The notes under the pieces: model-generated
Seen by the model: the letters and a program-made list of their open reading frames with translations, nothing else
What the model was told of the DNA's origin: nothing
Database searches by the model: none
In this document: piece after piece, positions 1-5,425 of the stretch
Numbering within the stretch: position 1 is the stretch's first letter
How the letters are laid out: every line of letters begins with the position of its first letter
Assembly: GCA_023438965.1 (NCBI GenBank)
Contig: JAEXPB010000046.1
Span: forward strand, 1-6,909
Length of the DNA stretch: 6,909 bases
Direction of reading: 5' to 3'
From: Bacillota bacterium
GTDB taxonomy: Bacteria > Bacillota > Clostridia > Saccharofermentanales > UBA5734
Translations under genes and position numbers: made by a program

Positions 1-465
1 CCGATTATCATGCTGACCGCCAAGGGCGAAGAGATCGACCGGGTTCTCGGACTTGAGCTGGGAGCCGACGACTATATTGTCAAACCGTTCAGTCCGCGGG
101 AAGTGATCGCCCGGATCAAGGCGGTCCTGCGCCGACTCGGCGAAGCGCATCAAGAGAACAGCTCGATTCTGCGGTTCGAGGGATTGGAAATCAATCTCGA
201 CAATTACCAGGTCAAAGTGGCCGGCGAGAATATACCCTGCACGCCGAAGGAAGTGGAGATTCTGCATCTGCTGGCCGCCCACCCCGGCCAGGTCATGGAT
301 CGTGAGCAGATTCTTTCCCAGGTCTGGGGATATGACTACTTCGGCGACACCCGCACCGTCGACACCCATATCAAGCGCATCCGTCAGAAAATCACCCTGG
401 ATCAGGCGCCCTGGGGCCTGATCACCGTATACGGCGTCGGCTACAAGTTCGAGGTGTTCCACTGA
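1..465 (+). CDS. OmpR/PhoB-family response regulator, 3' part (5' truncated by window)
   Basis: This is the DNA-binding partner of the histidine kinase that follows it. Reading frame 1 is open from the first base to TGA at 463-465 and gives 154 residues. The start codon and the phosphorylated Asp lie upstream of the window; an ATG at position 10 is internal. Visible residues 1-30 are the end of a receiver domain: a hydrophobic strand with the conserved Thr (visible residue 6, in MLTAK), then GADDY and the conserved Lys in VKPF (residue 28). Residues of about 58-152 form a winged-helix Trans_reg_C domain, with LTPKE-type start (CTPKEVEIL), the REQIL-VWGYDY segment, the RTVDTHIKRIRQKI recognition helix and the closing VYGVGYKF hairpin. 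The family dimerises on phosphorylation and binds tandem direct repeats. Targets cannot be told from the sequence; the PhoR/WalK-like partner suggests phosphate or cell-envelope control. The gene ends one base before the kinase, so the pair is almost certainly cotranscribed. Confidence 0.95.
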   Translation, partial: PIIMLTAKGEEIDRVLGLELGADDYIVKPFSPREVIARIKAVLRRLGEAHQENSSILRFEGLEINLDNYQVKVAGENIPCTPKEVEILHLLAAHPGQVMDREQILSQVWGYDYFGDTRTVDTHIKRIRQKITLDQAPWGLITVYGVGYKFEVFH

Positions 466-466
466 A

Positions 467-2263
467 ATGCAGAAGTCCATTTTCTTCCGCCGGGTCCTGG
501 CGCTGCTGCTCCTGGCGCTGCTGCTCTGGACGTTCCTGACGGCTGTGCTGTACGGCATTATTTCCCGTCCGATCTTCACACAGATCAAGGTGAATGAATT
601 GCAGCCCCGGGCCGTGACGATTGCCAATATGGCGGCCAAGAGCTTTCTGGAATATGATCCCTATCTGGACTCGCTGCTAAGCTCCGCTTATGAATTTTTC
701 GATGCCTGGATTTTCGTCGTCGACGGCCTGTCCGGCGAAATCCGCAATACGACGCTGCCGGCCGGCGATGCGGCTGTTGAACCGCAAATCCGCGACTTGA
801 TCAGCCGGAACCTGGATTCCCTGACAACCGGGCAATATTCCTCGGTCTGGTTCACCAGCCGGCTGCACAATGGCTCCGGTTCAACGGAAATGCTGTTTAT
901 CGGCGTGCCGGTGACCATCCTGTTCAACCGCCAGAGCAAGGTCGTCGGCGCCGTATTCTTCGTCCGGCCGCAAGACGAGCTGAACGCCGGTCTGAGCAGT
1001 ATGAACATCGCCTTGCTGGTCTCGGCCCTGCTGGTCCTGGCCCTGATGATCATTCCGACCTACCTGGCGACCGCCCGCCTGATCATGCCCTTGCGACAGA
1101 CACGCAACGTCGCCCTGGCCATGGCAAACGGCGACTTCAGCGTACGTGCCGATGCCCGTCAACGCGGCGAAATCGGCGAGTTGGCCGCCACCATGAACAA
1201 TCTCGCTCATGCCCTGGCCGCCAACCTGTCCGCCCTGACCCTGGAACGGAACCGGCTGCAGCAGGTTCTGGCCGGCATGAGCGACGGGCTGATCGCCGTC
1301 GATCCGGATCTGCAGGTAACCTTGACCAATCCGGCCGTCATCTGCCTGCTGGACCAGCCGGATCGGACGGACACCCCGCAGGCTCTGGCGGACTTCCCGG
1401 ATGGCGCGGCTTTGCACCAGGCTTTTCAGGAATCAGTCGTCGAAAACCGCGACGTCGAAATCGTCCTTCGCCACAACGGCTTGATCATTCGCGGCCAGAT
1501 CGCCCCGCTGACCGAGGAAACCGGTCATGTTGCCGGCGCGGTTGGCCTGTTCCACGATATTACCGAATCCGAGCGACTGGAGCAGACCCGCCGGGACTAT
1601 GTCGCCAATGTATCGCACGAGTTGCGGACGCCACTGACCGCCATGCGGGCGCTGCTCGAACCGCTCAAGGACGGCATGGTCGCCGGTGAAGCCGACCGGC
1701 AGCGCTATTATGGCATCATGCTGCGCGAGGTCGTCCGCCTGGCGCGCTTGATCAACGACATGCTGGAGCTTTCCCGGCTGCAGGCCGGGACGGTTCCGAT
1801 GGCCCAGTCGGCCTTCGATCTGCGGGACATTTTGTCTGATCTGGCGGAACGTTTCAGTGTCCAGGCCGAGGAAAGCGGCCTGCAGATCGTGCTGCCGGAA
1901 AATCTCCAATCCTGTCCCCCGGTTTACGGCAACCCGGACCGGGTTGAACAGGTTTTAATCATCCTGATTGACAATGCAATTAAATTCACGCCGGAGAATG
2001 GCACGATCCATCTGCTGCTGGACTGGGACAACCGCAAGATCCAGATCTCGGTCCAGGACAGCGGTATCGGCATCGCGCCGGAAGATGCCGCCAAAGTCTT
2101 CGACCGGTTCTACAAGGCGGACAAGGCGCACCAGCAGCCCGGCACCGGCCTGGGGCTGGCCATCGCGCGCGAAATCCTCCTGCGGATGGGTCAAACCATC
2201 CGGGTCCGCAGCGAACTGGGCCAGGGTTCGGTTTTCACATTCACGCTGGATCTGGCCGCCTGA
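467..2263 (+). CDS. Membrane sensor histidine kinase (PhoR/WalK-like, HAMP-PAS-HisKA-HATPase)
   Basis: A 598-residue transmembrane sensor kinase that would autophosphorylate on His and pass the phosphate to the regulator just upstream. TM1 is at about residues 8-31, followed by an extracytoplasmic sensor of about 147 residues with PAS/Cache-like character (FVVDGLSGEI near 83-92; VGAVFFVRP near its end). TM2 is at about 179-202, HAMP at about 203-255, and a cytoplasmic PAS domain at about 260-370 (GMSDGLIAVDPDLQVTLTNPA). In the HisKA domain the H-box is SHELRTPLT with phospho-acceptor His384; E385 and T388 fit the E-x-x-T phosphatase motif of bifunctional kinases. The ATPase domain has the N-box DNAIKF (N503), G1 DSGIGI (531-536), F-box FDRFYKAD and G2 GTGLGLA (559-565), so all catalytic motifs are intact. 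The ATG lies one base after the regulator stop, with a weak GAGGTG about 10 nt upstream, indicating coupled translation. PhoR, WalK or another envelope sensor are all possible; the ligand cannot be inferred. No convincing terminator follows the gene. Confidence 0.95.
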   Translation: MQKSIFFRRVLALLLLALLLWTFLTAVLYGIISRPIFTQIKVNELQPRAVTIANMAAKSFLEYDPYLDSLLSSAYEFFDAWIFVVDGLSGEIRNTTLPAGDAAVEPQIRDLISRNLDSLTTGQYSSVWFTSRLHNGSGSTEMLFIGVPVTILFNRQSKVVGAVFFVRPQDELNAGLSSMNIALLVSALLVLALMIIPTYLATARLIMPLRQTRNVALAMANGDFSVRADARQRGEIGELAATMNNLAHALAANLSALTLERNRLQQVLAGMSDGLIAVDPDLQVTLTNPAVICLLDQPDRTDTPQALADFPDGAALHQAFQESVVENRDVEIVLRHNGLIIRGQIAPLTEETGHVAGAVGLFHDITESERLEQTRRDYVANVSHELRTPLTAMRALLEPLKDGMVAGEADRQRYYGIMLREVVRLARLINDMLELSRLQAGTVPMAQSAFDLRDILSDLAERFSVQAEESGLQIVLPENLQSCPPVYGNPDRVEQVLIILIDNAIKFTPENGTIHLLLDWDNRKIQISVQDSGIGIAPEDAAKVFDRFYKADKAHQQPGTGLGLAIAREILLRMGQTIRVRSELGQGSVFTFTLDLAA

Positions 2264-2313
2264 TGCTGCCCCGACTGGCGGCGCATTCACAAGACCATCG
2301 GAAACACTTCAGG

Positions 2314-2388
2314 ATATCGATATAGAAATGTTGTCCCCCGTACATATTAAATTCATATTTGACCGATAGAATGAAATAGGGTTATGAA
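2314..2388 (+). promoter_or_regulatory. Candidate promoter and operator-like repeats ahead of the Usp-like gene
   Basis: The 152-nt gap after the kinase gene is clearly more AT-rich than the flanking genes. It holds a 10-bp perfect palindrome, ATATCGATAT (2314-2323), and a pair of hexamers, TACATA (2341-2346) and TTCATA (2352-2357), spaced 11 bp start to start. These are followed by TTGACC (2359-2364) and, 18 bp later, TATGAA (2383-2388), which could be the -35 and -10 of a sigma-A promoter (5/6 and 4/6 matches). The implied start near 2395 lies just before the Shine-Dalgarno at 2401. An alternative -10 is TAGAAT (2367-2372), with no good -35, as would suit an activated promoter. All of this is pattern matching in AT-rich DNA; a promoter somewhere here is likely, but the exact boxes are uncertain. 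Confidence 0.4.
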
Positions 2389-2415
2389 ATCAAGTATTGA
2401 AAGGAAGATGTCCAT

Positions 2416-2817
2416 ATGGTTCTGGTCTGCGTAACGGATCAGGAATCCTGCGGCCGGCTGATTGATGCCGGCAAAAAACTTGCCGACATCACCGACAACC
2501 CGCTTAAAGTTATCTGTGTACGTCCGCGCCGGACTGAAAACTGGTTTGGCAGCGACGAAGTTGAATATCTTTTCAATTATGCCAAGCGTTTGGATGCGGA
2601 GACGATCATTTTCTTCCATGATTGTGCCGTCGAAGCGGTAGCGGATTATATCCGTTCCGGCGACGTCCAGTATGTCATTGTCGGCATGCCGCCGGAGCCC
2701 GGTCACAGTATATTCATATCCAGTCTGGAAGAGCAATTCCCGGATCTGCCGGTCATCGCCCTGGATGAAACCGGCAATCTCCAGCTCGTGCCAGCCATCC
2801 ATGAAAGTGCCGGATGA
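2416..2817 (+). CDS. Small Usp/HUP-fold protein, KdpD-Usp-domain-like
   Basis: A cytoplasmic protein of 133 residues with no signal peptide or membrane segment. The sequence alternates strands and helices as in a Rossmann-like HUP/universal-stress fold: strands at VLVCVT (2-7), LKVICVRP (30-37), ETIIFFHD (62-69), YVIVGMPP (86-93) and LPVIALD (111-117). The opening (LVCVT..., then a helix with [11 protein letters not shown]) resembles the Usp domain inside KdpD sensor kinases. The usual Usp nucleotide loop, G-x2-G-x9-G-S/T, is not present in standard form: after GMPPEPGHS the expected spacing fails, so ATP binding is doubtful. The ATG is preceded by AAGGA at 2401-2405 with a 10-nt gap; an ATG at 2408 is in another frame. 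The 3' end overlaps the rluF start by 17 nt, so the two form a transcriptional unit. The biochemical role is unknown; the Usp-like label is a fold assignment from sequence character. Confidence 0.7.
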   Translation: MVLVCVTDQESCGRLIDAGKKLADITDNPLKVICVRPRRTENWFGSDEVEYLFNYAKRLDAETIIFFHDCAVEAVADYIRSGDVQYVIVGMPPEPGHSIFISSLEEQFPDLPVIALDETGNLQLVPAIHESAG

Positions 2818-3571
2818 AAACACGCCCGGCACCGATCAACTGCCGGGCGTCCGCCTCAATAAGTACATCGCGGACAGCGGTTATTGCAGCCGGCGTGAAG
2901 CCGACCGGCTGATTGCCGATGGCCAGGTGACCATCGACTGGCAGCCGGCCAATGTTGGTACGCGCGTTTTACCCGGCCAGACAGTCCGGATCGGCGATGA
3001 CCCGGTTTTGAAAGATGATGACCTGGTTTATCTAGCCCTGAACAAGCCGGCCGGAATCACCAGCACAACCGATCCGAACCGCAGCGACAACATCATCCGC
3101 TTTGTCGGACACGATAAGCGCATCTTCCCGATCGGCCGGCTGGACCGCGATTCTGAAGGGCTGATTTTCCTGACCAATGACGGTTCGATCGTCAATAAGA
3201 TCCTGCGCGCCGGCAACCGCCATGAGAAAGAATATATTGTGACGGTGGATAAGCCGATTACTGCCGAATTTCTGGCTGGCATGGCCGCCGGCGTGCCGAT
3301 CCTCGACACGGTCACCCGCCCCTGCCGCCTCAAGGCCGAAGGCCCGCGCGTTTTCCGGATTATCCTCACCCAGGGGCTGAATCGCCAGATCCGGCGCATG
3401 TGCGACTATTTCGGCTACACCGTCTTGCGTTTGGTGCGAGTCCGAATCATGAATGTGACACTGGGCAATCTGAAACTCGGCGAATGGCGCTATCTGACGC
3501 CCAAAGAAATGGCCGAGATCAAGCGGCTGACCCGGAATTCCAGTCAGGAACCGGCCTCCAGGCTCGGATAA
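2801..3571 (+). CDS. rluF: 23S rRNA pseudouridine synthase RluF (RsuA/RluB/E/F family)
   Basis: Isomerises uridine to pseudouridine in 23S rRNA; E. coli RluF acts mainly at U2604 in helix 74, near the peptidyl-transferase centre. The 256-residue protein has an S4 RNA-binding domain at about residues 17-62 ([21 protein letters not shown]), then the synthase domain. The catalytic motif [15 protein letters not shown] has the essential Asp at D115. [11 protein letters not shown] (135-145), [24 protein letters not shown] (191-201) and [16 protein letters not shown] closely follow my recollection of E. coli RluF and favour it over RluB or RsuA. The start chosen is ATG 2801, which leaves 16 residues ahead of S4. 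The frame stays open further upstream, but only inside the Usp-like gene. There is no clear Shine-Dalgarno, so translation probably depends on coupling to the upstream gene; GTG 2807 is an alternative. The 3' end overlaps convergent purF by 28 bp. Confidence 0.9.
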   Translation: MKVPDENTPGTDQLPGVRLNKYIADSGYCSRREADRLIADGQVTIDWQPANVGTRVLPGQTVRIGDDPVLKDDDLVYLALNKPAGITSTTDPNRSDNIIRFVGHDKRIFPIGRLDRDSEGLIFLTNDGSIVNKILRAGNRHEKEYIVTVDKPITAEFLAGMAAGVPILDTVTRPCRLKAEGPRVFRIILTQGLNRQIRRMCDYFGYTVLRLVRVRIMNVTLGNLKLGEWRYLTPKEMAEIKRLTRNSSQEPASRLG

Positions 3572-4914
3572 TCCCCGCTGAAACAAGCGTCGCAATAGTG
3601 ATGGCCGCTTTGTCCCAGCATGTCACCCAGACTGTCCAATTGCAGATAACCCAGCGAATCGGCACCGATCAGCTGCCGGATTTGTTCCAGCGTATGCCGG
3701 CGGGCGGTCAGTTCCTCGGTCGACGGAATGTCCGTTCCGAAATAGCACGGCCACAAGAATGGCGGTGCGCTGATGCGAACATGGACTTCGGTGGCGCCGG
3801 CCTGTTTCAGCATTCGGACGATACGCGCGCTGGTTGTGCCGCGCACGATGGAATCGTCGACCATGACCACCCGCCTGCCGGCCACGCTGGCCCGAATCGG
3901 GTTCAGCTTGATGCGCACCGCGGTTTCGCGCTGAGCCTGGCTGGGCTTGATGAACGTTCGCCCGATATAGTTGTTTTTGACAAATCCTTTGCCATAAGGA
4001 ATGCCGGAAGCCTGGCTGAATCCCATCGCGGCATCGATCCCGGAATCCGGCACGCCGAACACCAGGTCCGCGTCAACCGGATATTGGCGCGCCAGCAGCC
4101 GTCCGGCTGCCAATCGGGCCTCGTGGACGCTGATGCCGTCGATCCGGCTGTCCGAACGGGCGAAATAGATATATTCGAAAATGCACTTGCGGTTCAGGCC
4201 GCGGCATTCGGTACGCAGCGAACGCATGCCGTGGCGGTCGACAATCACGATCTCACCCGGTTCGACGTCACGGATGAATTCGGCGCCGATCGCGTCCAGC
4301 GCGCAAGTCTCCGAAGCGAAAACGATCGCTTCGTCGAGCCGGCCGATGCACAGCGGGCGAAAACCCAGGGGATCCCGCACCGCCAGCAGTTTGCCCCGGC
4401 TCATCACCAGAAGGCAATATGCACCCTGCAAATCCCGCATCGCCAGGCTGACTGCTTCCTCAACGCTGGCCGTGACTGCCCGGTAGCGGGCGATCAGGTA
4501 AGCGATGATTTCCGAATCAATTGTGGTTTGGAAAATGGCGCCCTGGTCTTCCAGTTTTTCGCGCAGCTGGTTGGTATTGGCCAGATTGCCGTTATGGGCC
4601 AAGGCCAGCTGGCCCTTGCTATATCGGGTCACCAGCGGCTGGGCATTCTCGCGCACGCTCTGTCCGGTGGTCGAATAGCGGACATGGCCGACAGCAACCC
4701 GGCCGGGCAGGCCGGCCAGCTTATCATGGTCAAAAACATCATTGACCAATCCCATGTCTTTATGCAGGCGGACTTCGCCATTCTTGTTGGCTGCGATGCC
4801 ACAGCTCTCCTGCCCCCGGTGCTGCAAGGCAAACAGGCCATAATAGACCAATGGCGCGGCATCCAGGCCTTCCGGCCCGTAAATGCCAAAAATACCGCAT
4901 TCTTCGTGTAACAA
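3544..4914 (-). CDS. purF: Amidophosphoribosyltransferase (glutamine PRPP amidotransferase)
   Basis: Catalyses the first committed step of de novo purine synthesis: PRPP plus glutamine to 5-phosphoribosylamine, in the cytoplasm. The 456 residues match the Bacillus-type enzyme. The N-terminus [10 protein letters not shown] contains a five-residue propeptide ahead of the Ntn nucleophile Cys6. The class II glutaminase domain shows GHVRYSTTG (76-84), AHNGNL (106-111) and DPLGFRPL (181-188). The C-terminal phosphoribosyltransferase domain has the PRPP loop [13 protein letters not shown] (349-361). C244, C390, C441 and C444 (CDAC) sit where B. subtilis PurF ligates its [4Fe-4S] cluster, which in that species makes the enzyme oxygen-labile. 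The start is TTG at 4912-4914, supported by AAGGAGG seven bases upstream and by the family N-terminus. The gene stands alone here rather than in a pur operon: its upstream neighbour on the same strand ends at a terminator. Regulation probably lies in the 72-nt leader or at the promoter; no purine riboswitch is visible. Confidence 0.97.
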   Translation of the reverse strand: MLHEECGIFGIYGPEGLDAAPLVYYGLFALQHRGQESCGIAANKNGEVRLHKDMGLVNDVFDHDKLAGLPGRVAVGHVRYSTTGQSVRENAQPLVTRYSKGQLALAHNGNLANTNQLREKLEDQGAIFQTTIDSEIIAYLIARYRAVTASVEEAVSLAMRDLQGAYCLLVMSRGKLLAVRDPLGFRPLCIGRLDEAIVFASETCALDAIGAEFIRDVEPGEIVIVDRHGMRSLRTECRGLNRKCIFEYIYFARSDSRIDGISVHEARLAAGRLLARQYPVDADLVFGVPDSGIDAAMGFSQASGIPYGKGFVKNNYIGRTFIKPSQAQRETAVRIKLNPIRASVAGRRVVMVDDSIVRGTTSARIVRMLKQAGATEVHVRISAPPFLWPCYFGTDIPSTEELTARRHTLEQIRQLIGADSLGYLQLDSLGDMLGQSGHHYCDACFSGDYPSLEAGS

Positions 4915-4921
4915 ATCTGTG

Positions 4922-4928
4922 CCTCCTT
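4922..4928 (-). promoter_or_regulatory. purF ribosome binding site deciding a TTG start
   Basis: On the minus strand this reads AAGGAGG, a full anti-SD match, seven bases ahead of TTG at 4914-4912. No in-frame ATG or GTG is suitably placed, and the downstream codons read L-H-E-E-C-G, the expected PurF N-terminus. The site therefore fixes the unusual start codon. Confidence 0.9.
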
Positions 4929-4992
4929 AGGCCATCCGGCCAACAAGCGGCGCCCGGTCAGTCGGGTTCCACCCTCTGTCCTTAACAAAAAA

Positions 4993-5021
4993 AGTATAGG
5001 GTTTGACGGCTGGTGTGTCAA
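4993..5021 (-). promoter_or_regulatory. purF: purF promoter (TTGACA-17-TATACT) with overlapping inverted repeat
   Basis: On the minus strand a perfect -35 TTGACA (5021-5016) and a 5/6 -10 TATACT (4998-4993) are separated by exactly 17 bp, so this should be a strong sigma-A promoter. The -10 is followed by six T and then GTTAAGG; the likely start is G at 4986, giving a leader of about 72 nt to the TTG codon. An inverted repeat, TTGAC (5003-5007) and GTCAA (5017-5021) with a 9-bp spacer, covers the -35 and spacer and could be a repressor site, but may be coincidental. The leader contains short hairpins (GGGT-GGA-ACCC; GGCC-GGAT-GGCC beside the Shine-Dalgarno) but no recognisable riboswitch. Confidence 0.85.
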
Positions 5022-5030
5022 CATGGGAGG

Positions 5031-5083
5031 AGACATTCCTTTCGGCCGCTGTGGGAAGGCAGACACTTCCTTTCGGCCGCTGT
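5031..5083. repeat. Pair of ~22-bp direct repeats flanking the array
   Basis: The 17-mer TTCCTTTCGGCCGCTGT occurs at 5036-5052 and again at 5067-5083, 31 bp apart. The match extends left as AGACA, with one extra C in the second copy, so the units are 5031-5052 and 5061-5083. The second copy ends where the 76-bp array begins. The 14-bp stretch between the copies (5053-5066) carries most of a sequence that recurs inverted in the array. Confidence 0.9.
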
Positions 5084-5252
5084 CCTCGCCGCTCCGCGGC
5101 ATGCGGATGCGGCCTGACGGAATGTCTGCCTTCCATGTAATGCGGTAGTCGTTCGGTCTCCTCGCCGCTCCGCGGCATGCGGATGCGGCCTGACGGAAGG
5201 CCTGCCTTCCATGTAATGCGGTAGTCGTTCGGTCTCCTCGCCGCTTCGCGGC
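5083..5252. repeat. 76-bp tandem repeat, two full copies plus truncated third
   Basis: Copy 1 is 5083-5158 and copy 2 is 5159-5234. They match at 74 of 76 positions, differing only at two T positions in copy 1 (5123 and 5125) that are G and C in copy 2. A third copy keeps only its first 18 bp (5235-5252, one mismatch). Each copy opens TCCTCGCC and carries a short hairpin, GCCGC-TCC-GCGGC (TTC loop in copy 3), at 5088-5100, 5164-5176 and 5240-5252. The unit contains GC-rich 'ATGCGGATGCGGCC' and ends '...GTTCGGTC'. The near-identity points to recent duplication. The unit is probably a dispersed intergenic element of this genome, which needs the rest of the genome to confirm. Confidence 0.92.
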
Positions 5253-5305
5253 CTCACATATGTCGTGAGTCCCCAAGAGCCGCCATCAGGTTTGATGCCG
5301 GCTTT
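5253..5305 (+). other. Two adjacent hairpins downstream of the array, function unknown
   Basis: Hairpin A is CTCAC (5253-5257) with GTGAG (5265-5269), loop of 7. Hairpin B pairs 5278-5288 with 5293-5303 around a GGTT loop: 10 of 11 positions pair, with one C-C mismatch, and the stem extends by a G-T and an A-T pair (5276-5305) on the plus strand. Neither is followed by a T run on the plus strand, and on the minus strand both lie beyond the terminator of the DUF4129 operon. I do not recognise a riboswitch or small-RNA family. The stems could be part of the repeat element, a processing site, or nothing functional. Confidence 0.45.
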
Positions 5306-5344
5306 CAGGGAGGTACGTATTTCAGGCGGGCTATTGCCGGGTAT

Positions 5345-5380
5345 AAAAAAACGAAGGCGTCCATCAAGAACGTCTTCGTT
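5345..5380 (-). terminator. Rho-independent terminator of the DUF4129 operon
   Basis: On the minus strand an 11-bp stem (5380-5370 paired with 5360-5350; one non-Watson-Crick pair, T-G in plus-strand letters) closes a 9-nt loop and runs into a tract of seven T (5351-5345). It begins 46 nt after the TGA of the DUF4129 gene. On the plus strand the stem is followed only by CATTTTC, so it is directional, acting on leftward transcripts and insulating purF from them. Confidence 0.85.
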
Positions 5381-5425
5381 CATTTTCTATACCGTTACTG
5401 ATTATACCGGACCAGCCTGATCCTG

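Larger units (their letters stand above)
4915..5425. other. 511-bp non-coding interval, repeat-rich
   Basis: No credible gene lies between purF and the DUF4129 gene. From left to right it holds the purF leader, Shine-Dalgarno and promoter (4915-5021), a pair of about 22-bp direct repeats (5031-5083), a 76-bp tandem array (5083-5252), a run of hairpins (5253-5305), a stretch with the 7-mer TTTCAGG twice (5303-5309, 5320-5326), and the terminator of the minus-strand operon (5345-5380). Open frames crossing the array are repeat translations, shifted by one base per 76-bp unit, without ribosome binding sites or protein-like composition. Confidence 0.8.

Noticed and set aside
2254..2283. Possible terminator after the kinase gene (CCGCC pairing with GGCGG)
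   Set aside because: The stem is only five base pairs, the loop is long, and no T run follows.
2353..2832. Minus-strand open frame opposite the Usp-like gene
   Set aside because: The plus-strand frame has a good Shine-Dalgarno, alternating alpha/beta pattern and operon coupling; the antisense frame has none of these.
3400..4911. Long plus-strand open frame of 503 codons opposite purF
   Set aside because: It is the antisense shadow of purF in GC-rich DNA. purF has complete family motifs, a promoter and a Shine-Dalgarno, while the shadow has no recognisable domain and overlaps rluF.
4965..4975. T-box-like core AGGGTGGAACC on the minus strand in the purF leader
   Set aside because: It resembles the start of the T-box antiterminator sequence, but the likely transcription start is only about 10 nt upstream. 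There is no room for Stem I or a specifier loop, no terminator pair follows, and purF is not a usual T-box target. GGGT-GGA-ACCC is better read as a small hairpin.
5083..5252. CRISPR array
   Set aside because: The repeat is a contiguous 76-bp tandem with no unique spacers between short repeats, and there are no cas genes.
5027..5252. Insertion sequence or MITE
   Set aside because: No transposase, no matched terminal inverted repeats at both ends and no clear target-site duplication. A dispersed repeat remains possible and is reported as a finding instead.
4927..5383. Overlapping minus-strand open frames across the repeat array, with Arg/Gly/Pro-rich predicted peptides
   Set aside because: They are translations of the 76-bp repeat, whose length shifts the frame by one each unit. 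They lack ribosome binding sites, look low-complexity and overlap the purF promoter.
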